A DNA stretch of 5,343 nt from Cyclobacteriaceae bacterium (lineage in GTDB: Bacteria; Bacteroidota; Bacteroidia; Cytophagales; Cyclobacteriaceae), in the NCBI GenBank assembly GCA_025455445.1, contig JALOMN010000150.1, forward strand, positions 1-5,343. Reading direction: 5' to 3'. The translations under genes and the position numbers were made by a program. Shown here in pieces: positions 1 to 5,343 of the stretch (its first letter is position 1; each line of letters begins with the position of its first letter). The notes under the pieces are model-generated. The model was not told the DNA's origin, did no database searches, and saw only the letters and a program-made list of their open reading frames with translations.

Positions 1-1581
1 ATGTTTGGCGATCTTAAAGAAGGATTTCTTCCCTATCTCACAGCTATATTTCATGAAATCGGGGCGGTTGATTCAATTGCAGATGCAGACAAAGAATATG
101 CATTTCATTTCATAAAGCTTATAAACCGGGTGCAGGAGATTTTAGGTGCAAAGACAGATGTGGATGACATAGACACCAAGGAGAGAGCGCGTATTTTGAA
201 ATCGTTTTTGCGTTTGATTAAGCAACTTGTGAACGCACAAAAAATTCCTTTTACGGGAGAGCCGTTAAAGGGCTTGCAGATCATGGGTGTGCTTGAAACG
301 CGTAACCTTGATTTTAAGAATGTGTTTATCCTATCCATGAATGAAGGGGCGCTTCCCTCATTTGGAGGAAAGGGGTCGTATGTGCCATTTAATGTAAAAC
401 GTGCTTATGGCTTGCCAACGGTAGAACATCAGGATGCCATCTATGCCTATTTATTTTATCGTGTGTTACAGCGCGCAGAAAATATTTTCCTCTTTTACAA
501 TACTGAAACCGATAGGCTAGGGCAGGGTGAGATGAGTCGTTACCTGCAGCAATTAATGTATGAAAGTGGTTTACCCATTGTGCGCAAAATACTTCACAAC
601 CCGGTGCAACCTGCGGTAATTCATCCAATCGTAATTCGCAAGGATCAGGTCGTGCTGGAGGCAATTCATAAATTAAATAATAACCGCTATACCTTTACCG
701 GCATCTCGCCTTCCGCGATAAATACCTATTTAGACTGTCGATTGAAATTTTATTTTCAGCAGGTAGCGGGTATTAAAGAACCCAAAGAAGTAGAAGACAC
801 AATCGATGCACGTATACTCGGTAATTTTGTTCACAGCGTGATGGAACGTTTCTACAGGAGATTACAGGTTAGTAAGAACAGCAATCTGGTGGAAGAAAAA
901 GATTTTGAAAATACCCACAGGGTGGTAGATAATCTTATTGATGAAATCTTTAAAGAGCAGTTTCGCCTTGACCCCAACAAACCGATGGAATATGAAGGTC
1001 AGCAGGTAGTGGTGCGAGAAATTGTAAGACGCTTTGCGCATCGCATTCTGCATAAAGACAAACTACATGCACCGTTTACCATGGAGGCAATTGAAACCGA
1101 AAATTTATTTGCGTCTGTAGAGATTAAACATAAGCCCGGTAAAGCTGTGTTTGGCGGAAAGATTGACCGCGTTGATAGTAAAGAGAATGTGTTACGCATA
1201 ATCGATTATAAAACCGGCACCGATTCATTGGGTTTTAACGATGTGGATGAGCTGTTTAACAGAAGCAAAAAAAATAGAAACAAAGCAGCGTTTCAGACTT
1301 TGCTCTATGCGTTGCTCTATAGGAGAACCCATTTTAAATACGATAGTATGAAAATGGTGCCGGGGCTATTTAACCGTGACTACCTGTTTAAAGATACCGC
1401 ACAGTTTGGATTCAAGCATGGAAACGTTTTTGTGAGTGATATTTCGCCCATGTTGCCGGAATTTGAAGCGCGTTTAACAGAGTTATTCGAAGAGATTTTT
1501 AACCCGGAGGAAGTCTTTGACCAGACGGATCAAATTGAAATCTGTCGTAATTGTCCGTATCAGAATATTTGCTATCGGTAA
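1..1581 (+). CDS. AddB/RecB-like PD-(D/E)XK nuclease, C-terminal portion (5' end probably outside window)
   Basis: This is the C-terminal part of an AddB-type helicase-nuclease subunit, which works with a UvrD/AddA-like helicase to resect double-strand breaks for recombination. Residues about 89-185 resemble the inactivated UvrD-like helicase region: a GLQIMGVLETRNLDFKNV stretch followed by an EGALP turn (115-119), then SRYLQQL (179-185). The RecB-family nuclease follows, with G274-x3-H278-x3-E282, D389, D402-Y-K404 and Q432-x3-Y436. Four cysteines fit the AddB 4Fe-4S staple: C246 just before the nuclease, then C515-x2-C518-x5-C524 at the very end. Full-length relatives are roughly 900-1000 residues with an N-terminal ATPase-like domain that is absent here, so the ATG at base 1 is probably an internal Met at the window edge. 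No AddA partner is visible. Family assignment is firm; orthology to addB is inferred. Confidence 0.9.
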   Translation: MFGDLKEGFLPYLTAIFHEIGAVDSIADADKEYAFHFIKLINRVQEILGAKTDVDDIDTKERARILKSFLRLIKQLVNAQKIPFTGEPLKGLQIMGVLETRNLDFKNVFILSMNEGALPSFGGKGSYVPFNVKRAYGLPTVEHQDAIYAYLFYRVLQRAENIFLFYNTETDRLGQGEMSRYLQQLMYESGLPIVRKILHNPVQPAVIHPIVIRKDQVVLEAIHKLNNNRYTFTGISPSAINTYLDCRLKFYFQQVAGIKEPKEVEDTIDARILGNFVHSVMERFYRRLQVSKNSNLVEEKDFENTHRVVDNLIDEIFKEQFRLDPNKPMEYEGQQVVVREIVRRFAHRILHKDKLHAPFTMEAIETENLFASVEIKHKPGKAVFGGKIDRVDSKENVLRIIDYKTGTDSLGFNDVDELFNRSKKNRNKAAFQTLLYALLYRRTHFKYDSMKMVPGLFNRDYLFKDTAQFGFKHGNVFVSDISPMLPEFEARLTELFEEIFNPEEVFDQTDQIEICRNCPYQNICYR

Positions 1582-1621
1582 AATAAATTATTACCACGTT
1601 CGACTTAAAAAATAAATTCAT

Positions 1622-2536
1622 ATGCAAACAATATTAGGCGCCAACGGAATCATCGGACAGGAATTATCTAAACTTCTGCCTCAGCACACAGCGCAGATCA
1701 GGCAAGTAAGCCGAACCCCCAAAAAGGTAAATGCTTCTGATGAATTAGTGAAAGCTGATTTGCTCAATTATAGTGAAACTGAAAAGGCCGTAGCCGGAAG
1801 CAAGATTGTATACCTGGTGGCAGGCTTAAAATATGAAGCCACCATATGGCAGCAACAATGGCCGGTGGTGATGAAGAATGCTATCGATGCATGTAAGAAG
1901 CATAATGCCCGACTCGTTTTTTTTGATAACGTATATAGTTATGGACTAGTGAATGGTGTGATGACGGAGACAACACCGTTTAATCCGAACAGTAAAAAGG
2001 GGGAGGTGCGCGCAAAAATTGCCACGATGCTTCTGGAAGAAATAAAAGCGCAAAATCTGAATGCCATGATTGTTCGTGCTGCTGATTTTTACGGACCGGG
2101 TGCAACACTCAGTATGATTCATAGTACGGTTACCGAACGACTAAAAGCTGGAAAGGCTGCTCAATGGATTGGCGACAAAAAGAAAGTGCACACATTCACC
2201 TATACACCGGACGCGGCACGCACTGTAGCTTTACTGGGAAATTCTGAAGAAGCCTATAATCAAACCTGGCATACACTTACCAGCTCAGAAAAAATAACCG
2301 GTGAGGAGTTGGTGCGACTTGCTTATGAAATAAAAAATATGCCTGACAAGGGCATTCAGGCATTGGGAAAAACGGGTGTAAGAATTTTGGGCTTATTCAT
2401 TCCGGTACTACGTGAGGTTATAGAAATGATGTATCAATATGAGAATGATTACATTTTTGACAGCAGCAAAGCATCTAAATTTTTGAATGAACAAGCAACC
2501 TCATATCGCGTAGGCCTTTCAGAAACACTGAAGTAA
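1622..2536 (+). CDS. NAD(P)-binding SDR / NAD-dependent epimerase-like protein (atypical SDR)
   Basis: A 304-residue Rossmann-fold protein of the extended/atypical short-chain dehydrogenase superfamily, probably cytosolic. The nucleotide-binding loop is G6-A-N-G9-I-I-G12. A46-D47 after the second strand is the usual adenine contact, and the VYSYG strand is at 104-108. R152-AADFYGPG is the conserved post-catalytic strand, and FTYTPDAA (192-199) matches the usual Y-x-x-D-x-A region. The catalytic Y-x3-K is not intact: the lysine is K132, but Glu128 sits where Tyr is expected, inside an SKKGEVRAK segment. Substrate and reaction cannot be assigned. The start is fixed by an in-frame TAA three codons upstream (1613-1615). 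The gene lies 40 bp after the nuclease gene with no TAnnTTTG promoter between them, so co-transcription is plausible. There is no clear ribosome binding site, only an A-rich leader. Confidence 0.9.
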   Translation: MQTILGANGIIGQELSKLLPQHTAQIRQVSRTPKKVNASDELVKADLLNYSETEKAVAGSKIVYLVAGLKYEATIWQQQWPVVMKNAIDACKKHNARLVFFDNVYSYGLVNGVMTETTPFNPNSKKGEVRAKIATMLLEEIKAQNLNAMIVRAADFYGPGATLSMIHSTVTERLKAGKAAQWIGDKKKVHTFTYTPDAARTVALLGNSEEAYNQTWHTLTSSEKITGEELVRLAYEIKNMPDKGIQALGKTGVRILGLFIPVLREVIEMMYQYENDYIFDSSKASKFLNEQATSYRVGLSETLK

Positions 2537-2603
2537 ATTTTTTAAGCTCTTATTTCAAGGGCATCTATCGTGGGTGATGTATATCGCGCGCAGTCTTCAG
2601 CAG

Positions 2604-2632
2604 GTTGTCAATCTTTCGCACGTTGTCAGTCT
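2604..2632. repeat. Two imperfect TTGTCA direct repeats
   Basis: GTTGTCAATCT (2604-2614) and GTTGTCAGTCT (2622-2632) differ at one base and start 18 bp apart. They lie in the convergent intergenic region between the SDR gene and yceI. Similar TTGTCAAT units recur on the other side of yceI at 3473-3504, so this looks like a degenerate intergenic repeat of unknown function. Confidence 0.5.
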
Positions 2633-2668
2633 GATGCACTCGAAGACTGACATACTAAACTATTTTTT
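2624..2668 (+). terminator. Weak hairpin downstream of the SDR gene
   Basis: TGTCAGTCT (2624-2632) pairs perfectly with AGACTGACA (2644-2652) across an 11-nt loop. Six Ts follow at 2663-2668. The T run starts about 10 nt after the stem, too far for a canonical intrinsic terminator, so this may be a poor terminator or just RNA structure. It lies 88 bp after the SDR stop codon. Confidence 0.3.
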
Positions 2669-2701
2669 GTGAGTAAACGATTCTGATGTTTCAGATAAAA
2701 C

Positions 2702-2734
2702 AAAAAGTCCGGTCAATGACCGGACTTTCATTTT
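2702..2734 (-). terminator. Strong intrinsic terminator of yceI, possibly bidirectional
   Basis: A perfect 11-bp stem, AAAGTCCGGTC (2704-2714) with GACCGGACTTT (2718-2728), closes a 3-nt AAT loop. Read on the - strand it is followed at once by T-rich sequence (TTTTTGTTTT), the classic Rho-independent layout, about 30 bp after the yceI stop. On the + strand the tail is CTTTCATTTT, so it could also stop transcripts from the SDR gene. Confidence 0.85.
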
Positions 2735-2758
2735 GAATAATTAACCCCAATTAACCTA

Positions 2759-3301
2759 TTACCCTTTTGCTAATTCAGCGTTGATGTGAATTTTCACTTC
2801 ATCACTTACTACCAAACCACCAGCTTCAGTTACTGCGCTCCAGTTTAAACCGAAATCTTTGCGATTGATTTTTCCGTTGATTTCAAAACCTGCTTTGGTA
2901 TTTCCCCAAGGGTCAACCATAATGCCACCAAACTCTACATTCAACGTTGTGGGTTTAGTAGTGCCACGCAGCGTTAAGTCACCCTTCAATGTATATTCGT
3001 TTCCTGATATTTTCTTCAAGGTACCAGCGAAGTCAAGCGTTGGATATTGTTCTGCTGCAAAGAAGTCAGCTGACTTCAAATGAGCATCGCGATCAGCCTG
3101 ATTGGTGTCGATGCTGTTCACATCAAGGCTGAAGTTTACAGAAGCGCCATCAAAATCTTCGGTTTCGCTTTCTACGCTTCCGCTGAATTTTTTGAAAAAT
3201 CCGGTTACGGTAGAAATCACCAGGTGCTTCACTTTAAATTGTACTTCGGTGTGGGTTGTATCGATTCCCCACTTGGTCGCTGTTACAGTTGCTGTTGACA
3301 T
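2759..3301 (-). CDS. YceI family protein (lipocalin-like, polyisoprenoid-binding fold)
   Basis: A complete 180-residue YceI-domain protein. The family forms a lipocalin-like beta-barrel that in known members binds long isoprenoid or amphipathic ligands; the ligand here is unknown. Family signatures are W11-x-I-D14-x2-H17 with V24-K-H26 and T33-GFF in the first strands, D70-RDAHLKS-ADFF (70-81) followed by Y86-P87, L111-RG-TTKP (111-117), and N146-RKDFGLNW near the C terminus. The N terminus (MSTATVTATKWGID) has no hydrophobic signal peptide, unlike the periplasmic E. coli YceI, so a cytosolic location is inferred. An in-frame TAA three codons upstream (3308-3310) fixes the start. Upstream lie a TAnnTTTG element and paired FNR-like boxes next to a Crp/Fnr regulator gene; a strong terminator follows. 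Family assignment is secure, role is not. Confidence 0.95.
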   Translation of the reverse strand: MSTATVTATKWGIDTTHTEVQFKVKHLVISTVTGFFKKFSGSVESETEDFDGASVNFSLDVNSIDTNQADRDAHLKSADFFAAEQYPTLDFAGTLKKISGNEYTLKGDLTLRGTTKPTTLNVEFGGIMVDPWGNTKAGFEINGKINRKDFGLNWSAVTEAGGLVVSDEVKIHINAELAKG

Positions 3302-3367
3302 AATTTTTTAAATTTTAGTTGTTTCTTCTTTGTATTGTTCAGGAAGATTCTCTCCCTGATTGCGATA

Positions 3368-3375
3368 CAAAGGTA
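3368..3375 (-). promoter_or_regulatory. -7 promoter element of yceI
   Basis: Read on the - strand this is TACCTTTG, an exact match to the Bacteroidota -7 consensus TAnnTTTG, 66 bp before the yceI ATG. That implies a start of transcription near 3363 and a leader of about 60 nt. I see no good TTTG/TTG -33 element at the usual spacing; the paired boxes at 3398-3448 begin close to where it would be, which suits an activator-dependent promoter. Confidence 0.6.
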
Positions 3376-3397
3376 GCACTGCAGCCAGCCACAGGCA

Positions 3398-3448
3398 CTT
3401 GAACCAGGTTAAGAAAGGAGGGGAATGATCTTGAACTAGATTAAGAAA
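3398..3448 (-). promoter_or_regulatory. Tandem FNR-like operator boxes upstream of yceI
   Basis: CTTGAACCAGGTTAAGAAA (3398-3416) and CTTGAACTAGATTAAGAAA (3430-3448) match at 17 of 19 bases and start exactly 32 bp apart, about three helical turns. Each holds an imperfect dyad TTGAA-N4-RTTAA, close to the FNR box TTGAT-N4-ATCAA. Relative to the transcription start inferred from the -7 element, their centres lie near -42 and -74, the usual class II and class I activator positions. The adjacent Crp/Fnr gene is the obvious candidate to bind them; this is inference. Confidence 0.55.
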
Positions 3449-3462
3449 TCAGGAGCCAAGAA

Positions 3463-3504
3463 TTATCAAGTTATTGTCAATTGCACATTGTCAACTGTCA
3501 ATTA
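3463..3504. repeat. Degenerate TTGTCAATT repeat cluster
   Basis: The units ATTGTCAATTG (3473-3483), ATTGTCAACTG (3487-3497) and CTGTCAATTA (3495-3504), plus a diverged TTATCAAG (3463-3470), form a short imperfect array. It overlaps the 3' end of the Crp/Fnr gene and supplies its last codon and its TGA stop. Related TTGTCA units occur at 2604-2632 beyond yceI. No terminator hairpin was found here, so read-through from the regulator gene into yceI is possible. Confidence 0.5.
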
Positions 3505-4076
3505 CTTCTCTTACGCCTGATTTTACTTAAAAACTCCGGGGTAATGCCAAGATAGGAAGCAATGTATTTGAGCGGCACATATTGTTCCAGTTGCGGATAG
3601 CGTTTTTGAAATTTGTTATATCGCTCTTCGGCAGGTAATGAGAAGGCTTCAATGAGGCGAGCCTGGTGCGTGACCAATGAATTCTGAAACATGATTCGGA
3701 AAAACCGTTCAAATTTTGGATAGCGCTCCAGCAGCTCTTCCAACCGGATTTTTGGCAATAGTAATATTTCACTATCGGCCAACGCCCGGGTAGAATAAAT
3801 AGAAGGTTCTTGTTTTGTGAGACTGTGTAAGTCACCCGTCCACCAGCCTGCAGTAGAGAACTGTATCACCTGGTCATTGCCTTCCTTATCGGTGAAGTAA
3901 GTCATCAGGCATCCTGAGGCTACCTGGATAAAGCCAGTAGTTACTTCTCCTGCTTTTTCGGCAAACTCTCCTTGCTTTAGTTTTCTTGGGTTAAGTATCG
4001 AAACAAAAAAATCTTCCTCTTCTTTGGTGAGGCTGATGTGACGTGTGATGTTCGCCAGAATGCTCGCATAGTCCAT
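3498..4076 (-). CDS. Crp/Fnr family transcriptional regulator
   Basis: A 192-residue cytosolic DNA-binding regulator of the short Bacteroidota Crp/Fnr type. Residues about 15-110 form the cNMP-binding-like beta-roll. The dimerisation helix is about 113-145, followed by S146-LPAEERY and P161, and the helix-turn-helix is about 167-190 (VPLKYIASYLGITPEFLSKIRRK). The recognition helix carries E181-x2-S184-K185, equivalent to the E-x-x-S-R of FNR, which reads TTGA half-sites. The phosphate-binding cassette is degenerate: GD (81-82) replaces GE, and no Arg-Ser/Thr pair is at the expected place (YST at 94-96), so cAMP binding is unlikely. There is only one cysteine (C56), so no FNR-type Fe-S cluster. 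The effector is unknown. The gene lies directly upstream of yceI on the same strand, and paired FNR-like boxes between them suggest yceI is a target. Confidence 0.92.
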   Translation of the reverse strand: MDYASILANITRHISLTKEEEDFFVSILNPRKLKQGEFAEKAGEVTTGFIQVASGCLMTYFTDKEGNDQVIQFSTAGWWTGDLHSLTKQEPSIYSTRALADSEILLLPKIRLEELLERYPKFERFFRIMFQNSLVTHQARLIEAFSLPAEERYNKFQKRYPQLEQYVPLKYIASYLGITPEFLSKIRRKRSN

Positions 4077-4439
4077 GGTGCGAAGATAATATTTTTGATT
4101 GTGAGGTGTTATTATTTCTTCTAAGCAAAGTAACGCTGAGCATTAGCATTGCCGATCTTTATAGGATCTTCTTACCCAGCGTTGCTGAACGGAATCAAAA
4201 AAAATGGACTTTATAACTATAAGTTACCCGCAATTGGCTTCAAATCCATGCTAATTTCCGGTGGATATTCTTTTCGTACAATTATTTTTCTCAACTGCTG
4301 TTATCCTAATAACAAAAATGCCTTGGATGGCTTGATGATGCATGGCATTTCAGAATTGGTGATCGGAAGCTTTTCAACAAAAGGATAATTAGTTACTAAT
4401 TTTAACAGCTAAGAATTAGAGAAGTGTTTGAGTATCTAC
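4077..4439. other. 363-bp intergenic region without a convincing gene
   Basis: This lies upstream of the Crp/Fnr gene and downstream of the methyltransferase gene. The longest open frame is 79 codons on the + strand (4149-4388), starting at TTG. It contains only two acidic residues, has no ribosome binding site and matches no family I recognise, so I do not call it a gene. A 15-bp AT-rich palindrome AATTAGTTACTAATT lies at 4387-4401, about 40 bp after the methyltransferase stop, but it is too weak to call a terminator. AACGCTG (4132-4138) and CAGCGTT (4177-4183) form a 7-bp inverted repeat of doubtful meaning. Confidence 0.6.
4126..4133 (-). promoter_or_regulatory. Possible -7 element of the Crp/Fnr gene
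   Basis: Read on the - strand this is TTACTTTG, one mismatch from TAnnTTTG, about 50 bp before the regulator's ATG. The spacing is reasonable, but no -33 element is evident and one mismatch in six fixed positions is common by chance in AT-rich DNA. Confidence 0.3.
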
Positions 4440-5123
4440 CTATAATTTGAAATATTGTTTGAAATATTCAGGCTCTTTAAGATTCAATAACTCTTTTCTT
4501 TTGTTGACAAACTCATCATAAGTCATTTTCTCTATCGCTTCTGGTGTGTAGGTAAGAAGATTTTCGGGTGTGCCCCAGGTTATAATCCCCAACCCGTGGT
4601 CGCAGTCAAGTACAAACACATTAATGTCTTTTCGTAAACTGCGCAAGTAAACAATGGTTTTCCAGACATCCCCGTTCCAGTTACCTTCAAAGTTTCTGTT
4701 TTTCCAATCATTGAAAGAAACAGCCGCTTCTGGTGTTTGAGGGTTGCAATCGTGCATGATAATCACACCATTTGGTTGAAGATATTTTAATGTATTCTCA
4801 ACATCGCGAAGTGCAAATGCATACTCGTGCATGCCATCTATCAGTGATATGTCCACCTTTGTTGTACTATACAATGTGGGCGCATCCTGAGCAAAAAAAT
4901 CATCGCTGGTCTTTTCAATAAAGTTTGCAAAAAGATTGTTGGGTGATTTTATGGTTCTGCGAATACGCTTACTTGTAGTAAAGCTGAAGCTTGGGTCAAC
5001 GGCAACTTTGTGTTTAGCTTTTATGTTAAAAAAAACGTTGCCCCTGAATACACCAATCTCAAGGAAATTTTTAAATCCCTTTTTTTCAATTAGTGTTTGT
5101 ATAATAATTTGTCGGTCTAACAT
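4440..5123 (-). CDS. Class I SAM-dependent methyltransferase (Methyltransf_24-like)
   Basis: A complete 227-residue Rossmann-like methyltransferase, probably cytosolic. Motif I is F20-L-E22-I-G24-x3-G28, the SAM glycine loop, followed by an acidic residue at the end of strand 2 (V40-AVDP, D43). Then come V90-DISLIDGMHEY, with the D96-G97-x-H99 signature, and L115-QPNGVIIMHDCNP, with H124-D125. The C-terminal part has G151-DVWKTIVYLRS and D173-CDHGLGIITWG, which I associate with relatives found near glycan and surface-polysaccharide genes. The acceptor cannot be deduced. An in-frame TAG two codons upstream (5127-5129) makes this ATG the first possible start. There is no clear Shine-Dalgarno. 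A TAnnTTTG element at 5256-5263 implies a leader of about 125 nt. No second operon gene follows within 360 bp. Confidence 0.88.
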   Translation of the reverse strand: MLDRQIIIQTLIEKKGFKNFLEIGVFRGNVFFNIKAKHKVAVDPSFSFTTSKRIRRTIKSPNNLFANFIEKTSDDFFAQDAPTLYSTTKVDISLIDGMHEYAFALRDVENTLKYLQPNGVIIMHDCNPQTPEAAVSFNDWKNRNFEGNWNGDVWKTIVYLRSLRKDINVFVLDCDHGLGIITWGTPENLLTYTPEAIEKMTYDEFVNKRKELLNLKEPEYFKQYFKL

Positions 5124-5149
5124 TTTCTATATCAGGTTAATTCAAAAAT

Positions 5150-5206
5150 CTATTGTTTATGATGTAGAAGAAGTTTTCCCTCAACGGATGCAACGTACTT
5201 ATTCAT
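5150..5206 (-). CDS. Possible 18-residue leader ORF upstream of the methyltransferase
   Basis: An ATG-initiated frame encoding MNKYVASVEGKLLLHHKQ lies inside the inferred leader of the methyltransferase gene and ends 26 bp before its ATG. A purine-rich AGGAAGAG (5213-5220 on the - strand) sits 6 nt before its ATG, which is the best Shine-Dalgarno-like site in the window. An ORF this short is easily produced by chance and its sequence matches nothing I know, so the call is tentative. Confidence 0.2.
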   Translation of the reverse strand: MNKYVASVEGKLLLHHKQ

Positions 5207-5255
5207 AATCTGCTCTTCCTCTGTTTGTCTTTGCTAATATTCTTATAGTGGTTGT

Positions 5256-5263
5256 CAAAAGTA
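5256..5263 (-). promoter_or_regulatory. -7 promoter element of the methyltransferase gene
   Basis: Read on the - strand this is TACTTTTG, an exact match to TAnnTTTG, 132 bp before the methyltransferase ATG and 14 bp after the stop of the presumed upstream gene. No TTTG-type -33 element is visible at the usual 19-21 bp spacing, so strength is uncertain. Confidence 0.45.
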
Positions 5264-5277
5264 GTAATTAATTCGTA

Positions 5278-5343
5278 TTAAATTGAGCTCAGGGTTTTTA
5301 TCCAAAATACATATTCTGGTATTTCTTTTCCGATAAAACTTAC
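5278..5343 (-). CDS. C-terminal end of an unidentified gene running off the window
   Basis: Reading from the right edge on the - strand, one frame stays open for 21 codons and ends at TAA (5278-5280). The visible residues, VSFIGKEIPEYVFWIKTLSS and a final Ile, have a protein-like mix of charged, aromatic and aliphatic residues. The position, just before a promoter-like element and on the strand of its neighbours, fits a gene tail. The segment is too short to assign a family, and 21 open codons can arise by chance. Confidence 0.4.
   Translation of the reverse strand, partial: VSFIGKEIPEYVFWIKTLSSI

Noticed and set aside
105..1199. Several - strand open frames opposite the nuclease gene
   Set aside because: They lie entirely within a well-supported coding sequence and have no recognisable motifs.
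2681..2697. TCTGA-TGTT-TCAGA small inverted repeat
   Set aside because: A 5-bp stem is below what can be distinguished from chance.
2859..3311. Three + strand open frames opposite yceI
   Set aside because: They are antisense shadows of a clear YceI coding sequence and show no domain features.
3527..3835. 102-codon - strand frame inside the Crp/Fnr gene
   Set aside because: It is an out-of-frame shadow on the same strand as the regulator, whose own frame carries all the domain motifs.
4132..4183. Inverted repeat AACGCTG/CAGCGTT as a structured RNA or mobile-element end
   Set aside because: Only 7 bp with a 38-bp interior; expected by chance, and no flanking duplication or transposase is present.
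4149..4388. 79-codon + strand open frame as a protein-coding gene
   Set aside because: It has a TTG start, no ribosome binding site, only two acidic residues and no recognisable family; described as part of the intergenic region instead.
4387..4401. AT-rich palindrome AATTAGTTACTAATT as a terminator of the methyltransferase
   Set aside because: A 7-bp stem with six A-T pairs, a 1-nt loop and no following T run is too weak.
4936..5208. 90-codon + strand frame overlapping the methyltransferase start
   Set aside because: It is antisense to the N-terminal SAM-binding motif of a clear methyltransferase and matches no family.

Overview
The window looks like ordinary chromosomal DNA of a Bacteroidota member (Cytophagia/Chitinophagia-like). 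Support for this: genes start without clear Shine-Dalgarno sequences and have A/T-rich leaders. Two close matches to the Bacteroidota -7 promoter element (TAnnTTTG) sit upstream of genes. The protein families (short Crp/Fnr regulator, signal-less YceI, AddB-like nuclease with an iron-sulfur staple) are typical of that phylum. GC content is moderate, and I see no insertion sequence, integrase, phage gene, CRISPR array, tRNA or rRNA.

Layout. On the + strand, 1-1581 is the C-terminal part of an AddB/RecB-like PD-(D/E)XK nuclease for double-strand-break repair; it is probably cut by the window edge. It is followed 40 bp later by an atypical short-chain dehydrogenase/epimerase-like protein (1622-2536). 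From there the coding strand switches. A convergent intergenic stretch (2537-2758) holds TTGTCA-type repeats, a weak hairpin and a strong terminator. The - strand then carries, in transcription order from the right edge: the probable tail of an unidentified gene (5278-5343), a class I SAM-dependent methyltransferase (4440-5123), a Crp/Fnr-family regulator (3498-4076) and a YceI-family lipocalin-like protein (2759-3301).

The most interesting signal is in the 196 bp between the regulator and yceI. Two nearly identical, imperfectly palindromic 19-mers lie exactly 32 bp apart, upstream of a TAnnTTTG element. Each contains a TTGAA-N4-RTTAA core resembling an FNR box. Their centres fall near -42 and -74 from the inferred transcription start, which are classic activator positions. 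The neighbouring regulator has an E-x-x-S-K recognition helix comparable to the E-x-x-S-R of FNR. The simplest reading is a local regulon in which the regulator activates yceI. This is inference from sequence and is not demonstrated.

The remaining non-coding stretches contain little that can be named. The 363 bp at 4077-4439 has one 79-codon TTG-initiated open frame that I do not consider a convincing gene. I found no evidence of a novel multi-gene system; the rest of the window is conventional.
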